From: Bacteroidetes bacterium ADurb.Bin302
GTDB lineage: Bacteria; Bacteroidota; Bacteroidia; Bacteroidales; Paludibacteraceae
Direction of reading: 5' to 3'
Assembly: GCA_002069025.1 (NCBI GenBank)
Contig: MWBK01000229.1
Location: 1 to 8,438, forward strand
DNA: 8,438 nt
The notes beneath the pieces were generated by a model that saw nothing but the letters and a program-made list of their open reading frames with translations, ran no database searches and was not told the origin of the DNA. The translations under genes and the position numbers were made by a program. Shown one piece after another: positions 7,797 through 8,438 of the stretch. Numbering within the stretch: position 1 is the stretch's first letter; each line of letters begins with the position of its first letter.

Positions 7797-7814
7797 TTAA
7801 ATATAGCATAAAAT

Positions 7815-7848
7815 AAAAATGGCATACTTTTTAAGTATGCCATTTTTT
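7815..7848. terminator. Bidirectional intrinsic terminator between glnS and the convergent gene
   Basis: A perfect inverted repeat pairs AAAAATGGCATACTT (7815-7829) with its complement at 7833-7847 around a TTT loop. The stem core of 11 pairs holds the G and C bases. The A-run on the left arm and the T-run on the right arm (7843-7848) mean that either strand gives a hairpin followed by U residues. It sits 18 bases after the glnS stop and 19 bases beyond the stop of the minus-strand gene, exactly where a shared terminator for convergent genes is expected. Confidence 0.9.
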
Positions 7849-7867
7849 ATATCTAAAGAATCTAAAA

Positions 7868-8438
7868 TTATTTTATGATTCCTAATAATTTAGCATTCTT
7901 GGTGATTTTCTCTACTGCCTCATCAATTTGATCAAATGTATGAGTAGCCATCAATGAAATTCTAATCAATGTATCTTCAGAAGGTACTGCAGGAGAAACA
8001 ACCGGGTTAACAAAAACACCATCTTGCATTAACATACTTGTTAAACGGAATGTTTTTTCATTATCACGAACATACAATGGAATGATTGGTGTTGTTGTAT
8101 TACTCATTTCAAATCCGGCGGCTCTCAATGAGCTTATCATTCTGTTGGTATTTGCCCACAATTGTTTTGGACGCCATGTTTCTTCTTTCATAACATCTAA
8201 AGCTGCTAACACAGCACCTGTAGCTGCAGGAGTAATACTTGCACTAAATATAAATGTACGAGAATGATGCCTTAAATAATTAATAACATCTTTATTTGAA
8301 GCAATAAATCCGCCTATTGTTGCCAAAGATTTACTGAATGTTCCCATTATTAGTTCTACATCTTTCGACATGCCGAAATGTTCGCAAACACCGGCTCCAT
8401 GTTCACCGAAGAAGCCTAATGAATGAGCTTCATCAATC
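7868..8438 (-). CDS. spt: Serine palmitoyltransferase, C-terminal half (5' end outside window)
   Basis: This PLP-dependent alpha-oxoamine synthase is predicted to condense serine with a long-chain acyl-CoA or acyl-ACP to 3-ketosphinganine, the first step of sphingolipid synthesis. The frame is open to the window edge, so the methionine at 8371 is internal. About 189 residues of an expected 395 or so are visible. DEAH at the visible N-terminus and the PLP lysine in GTFSKSLATIGG (codon 8330-8332) are spaced 34 residues from Asp and 31 from His to Lys. That matches Asp231, His234 and Lys265 of the Sphingomonas enzyme as I recall it. HSRTFIFSASITPAA, IIPLYVRDNEKTF and LMATHTFDQID resemble the Bacteroides thetaiotaomicron enzyme. 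KBL (glycine C-acetyltransferase) and BioF share the fold and cannot be fully excluded without the N-terminal half. The gene converges on glnS and shares its terminator. Confidence 0.85.
   Translation of the reverse strand, partial: IDEAHSLGFFGEHGAGVCEHFGMSKDVELIMGTFSKSLATIGGFIASNKDVINYLRHHSRTFIFSASITPAATGAVLAALDVMKEETWRPKQLWANTNRMISSLRAAGFEMSNTTTPIIPLYVRDNEKTFRLTSMLMQDGVFVNPVVSPAVPSEDTLIRISLMATHTFDQIDEAVEKITKNAKLLGIIK

Noticed and set aside
8082..8267. Plus-strand frame of 61 codons opposite spt
   Set aside because: It is a shadow of the conserved aminotransferase-fold coding sequence on the minus strand.
1..8438. CRISPR array, mobile element, RNA gene or novel defence system
   Set aside because: No spaced direct repeats, transposase, terminal inverted repeats, tRNA-like cloverleaf or unknown gene cluster was seen. 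Coding sequence covers nearly all of the window and is explained by known families.

Overview
The window is ordinary, tightly packed chromosomal DNA from a member of the Bacteroidota, most likely of the Bacteroidales type. Four things point there: the LpxC-FabZ fusion protein; a release factor 1 whose wording around the GGQ loop resembles the Bacteroides protein as I remember it; a TAnnTTTG-type promoter core; and a bacterial serine palmitoyltransferase. The DNA is AT-rich. None of the internal start codons has a Shine-Dalgarno sequence, which is also usual for this phylum.

Layout. Positions 1-746 hold the last two thirds of prfA (release factor 1). It is followed closely by pyrF (758-1588, the last enzyme of UMP synthesis) and by an HD-domain phosphohydrolase that starts with GTG (1597-2811). 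A promoter core at 2831-2838 overlaps the space between the HD gene and lpxD. It probably starts a second transcript carrying lpxD (2862-3911), the lpxC-fabZ fusion (3941-5323), lpxA (5330-6106) and glnS (6120-7796). A hairpin with T-tracts on both strands (7815-7848) then ends this operon. It also serves the convergent minus-strand gene, the C-terminal half of serine palmitoyltransferase (7868-8438, cut by the window end).

How the genes fit together. LpxA, LpxC and LpxD are the first three steps of lipid A synthesis. LpxA adds the first 3-hydroxyacyl chain to UDP-GlcNAc, LpxC removes the acetyl group, and LpxD adds the second chain. FabZ, fused to LpxC, dehydrates the same kind of 3-hydroxyacyl-ACP that LpxA and LpxD consume, so one polypeptide sits at the branch between phospholipid fatty acids and lipid A. 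The convergent gene starts sphingolipid synthesis, another lipid class of Bacteroidota membranes. prfA, pyrF and glnS are housekeeping genes.

I found no tRNA or rRNA gene, CRISPR array, insertion sequence, phage gene or defence system, and no uncovered stretch longer than about 75 bases. I see no sign of an undescribed system. The points worth a second look are lineage-specific details: the nested promoter, the gene fusion, small insertions in RF1 and LpxC, one substituted histidine in LpxA, and an HD hydrolase of unknown substrate.
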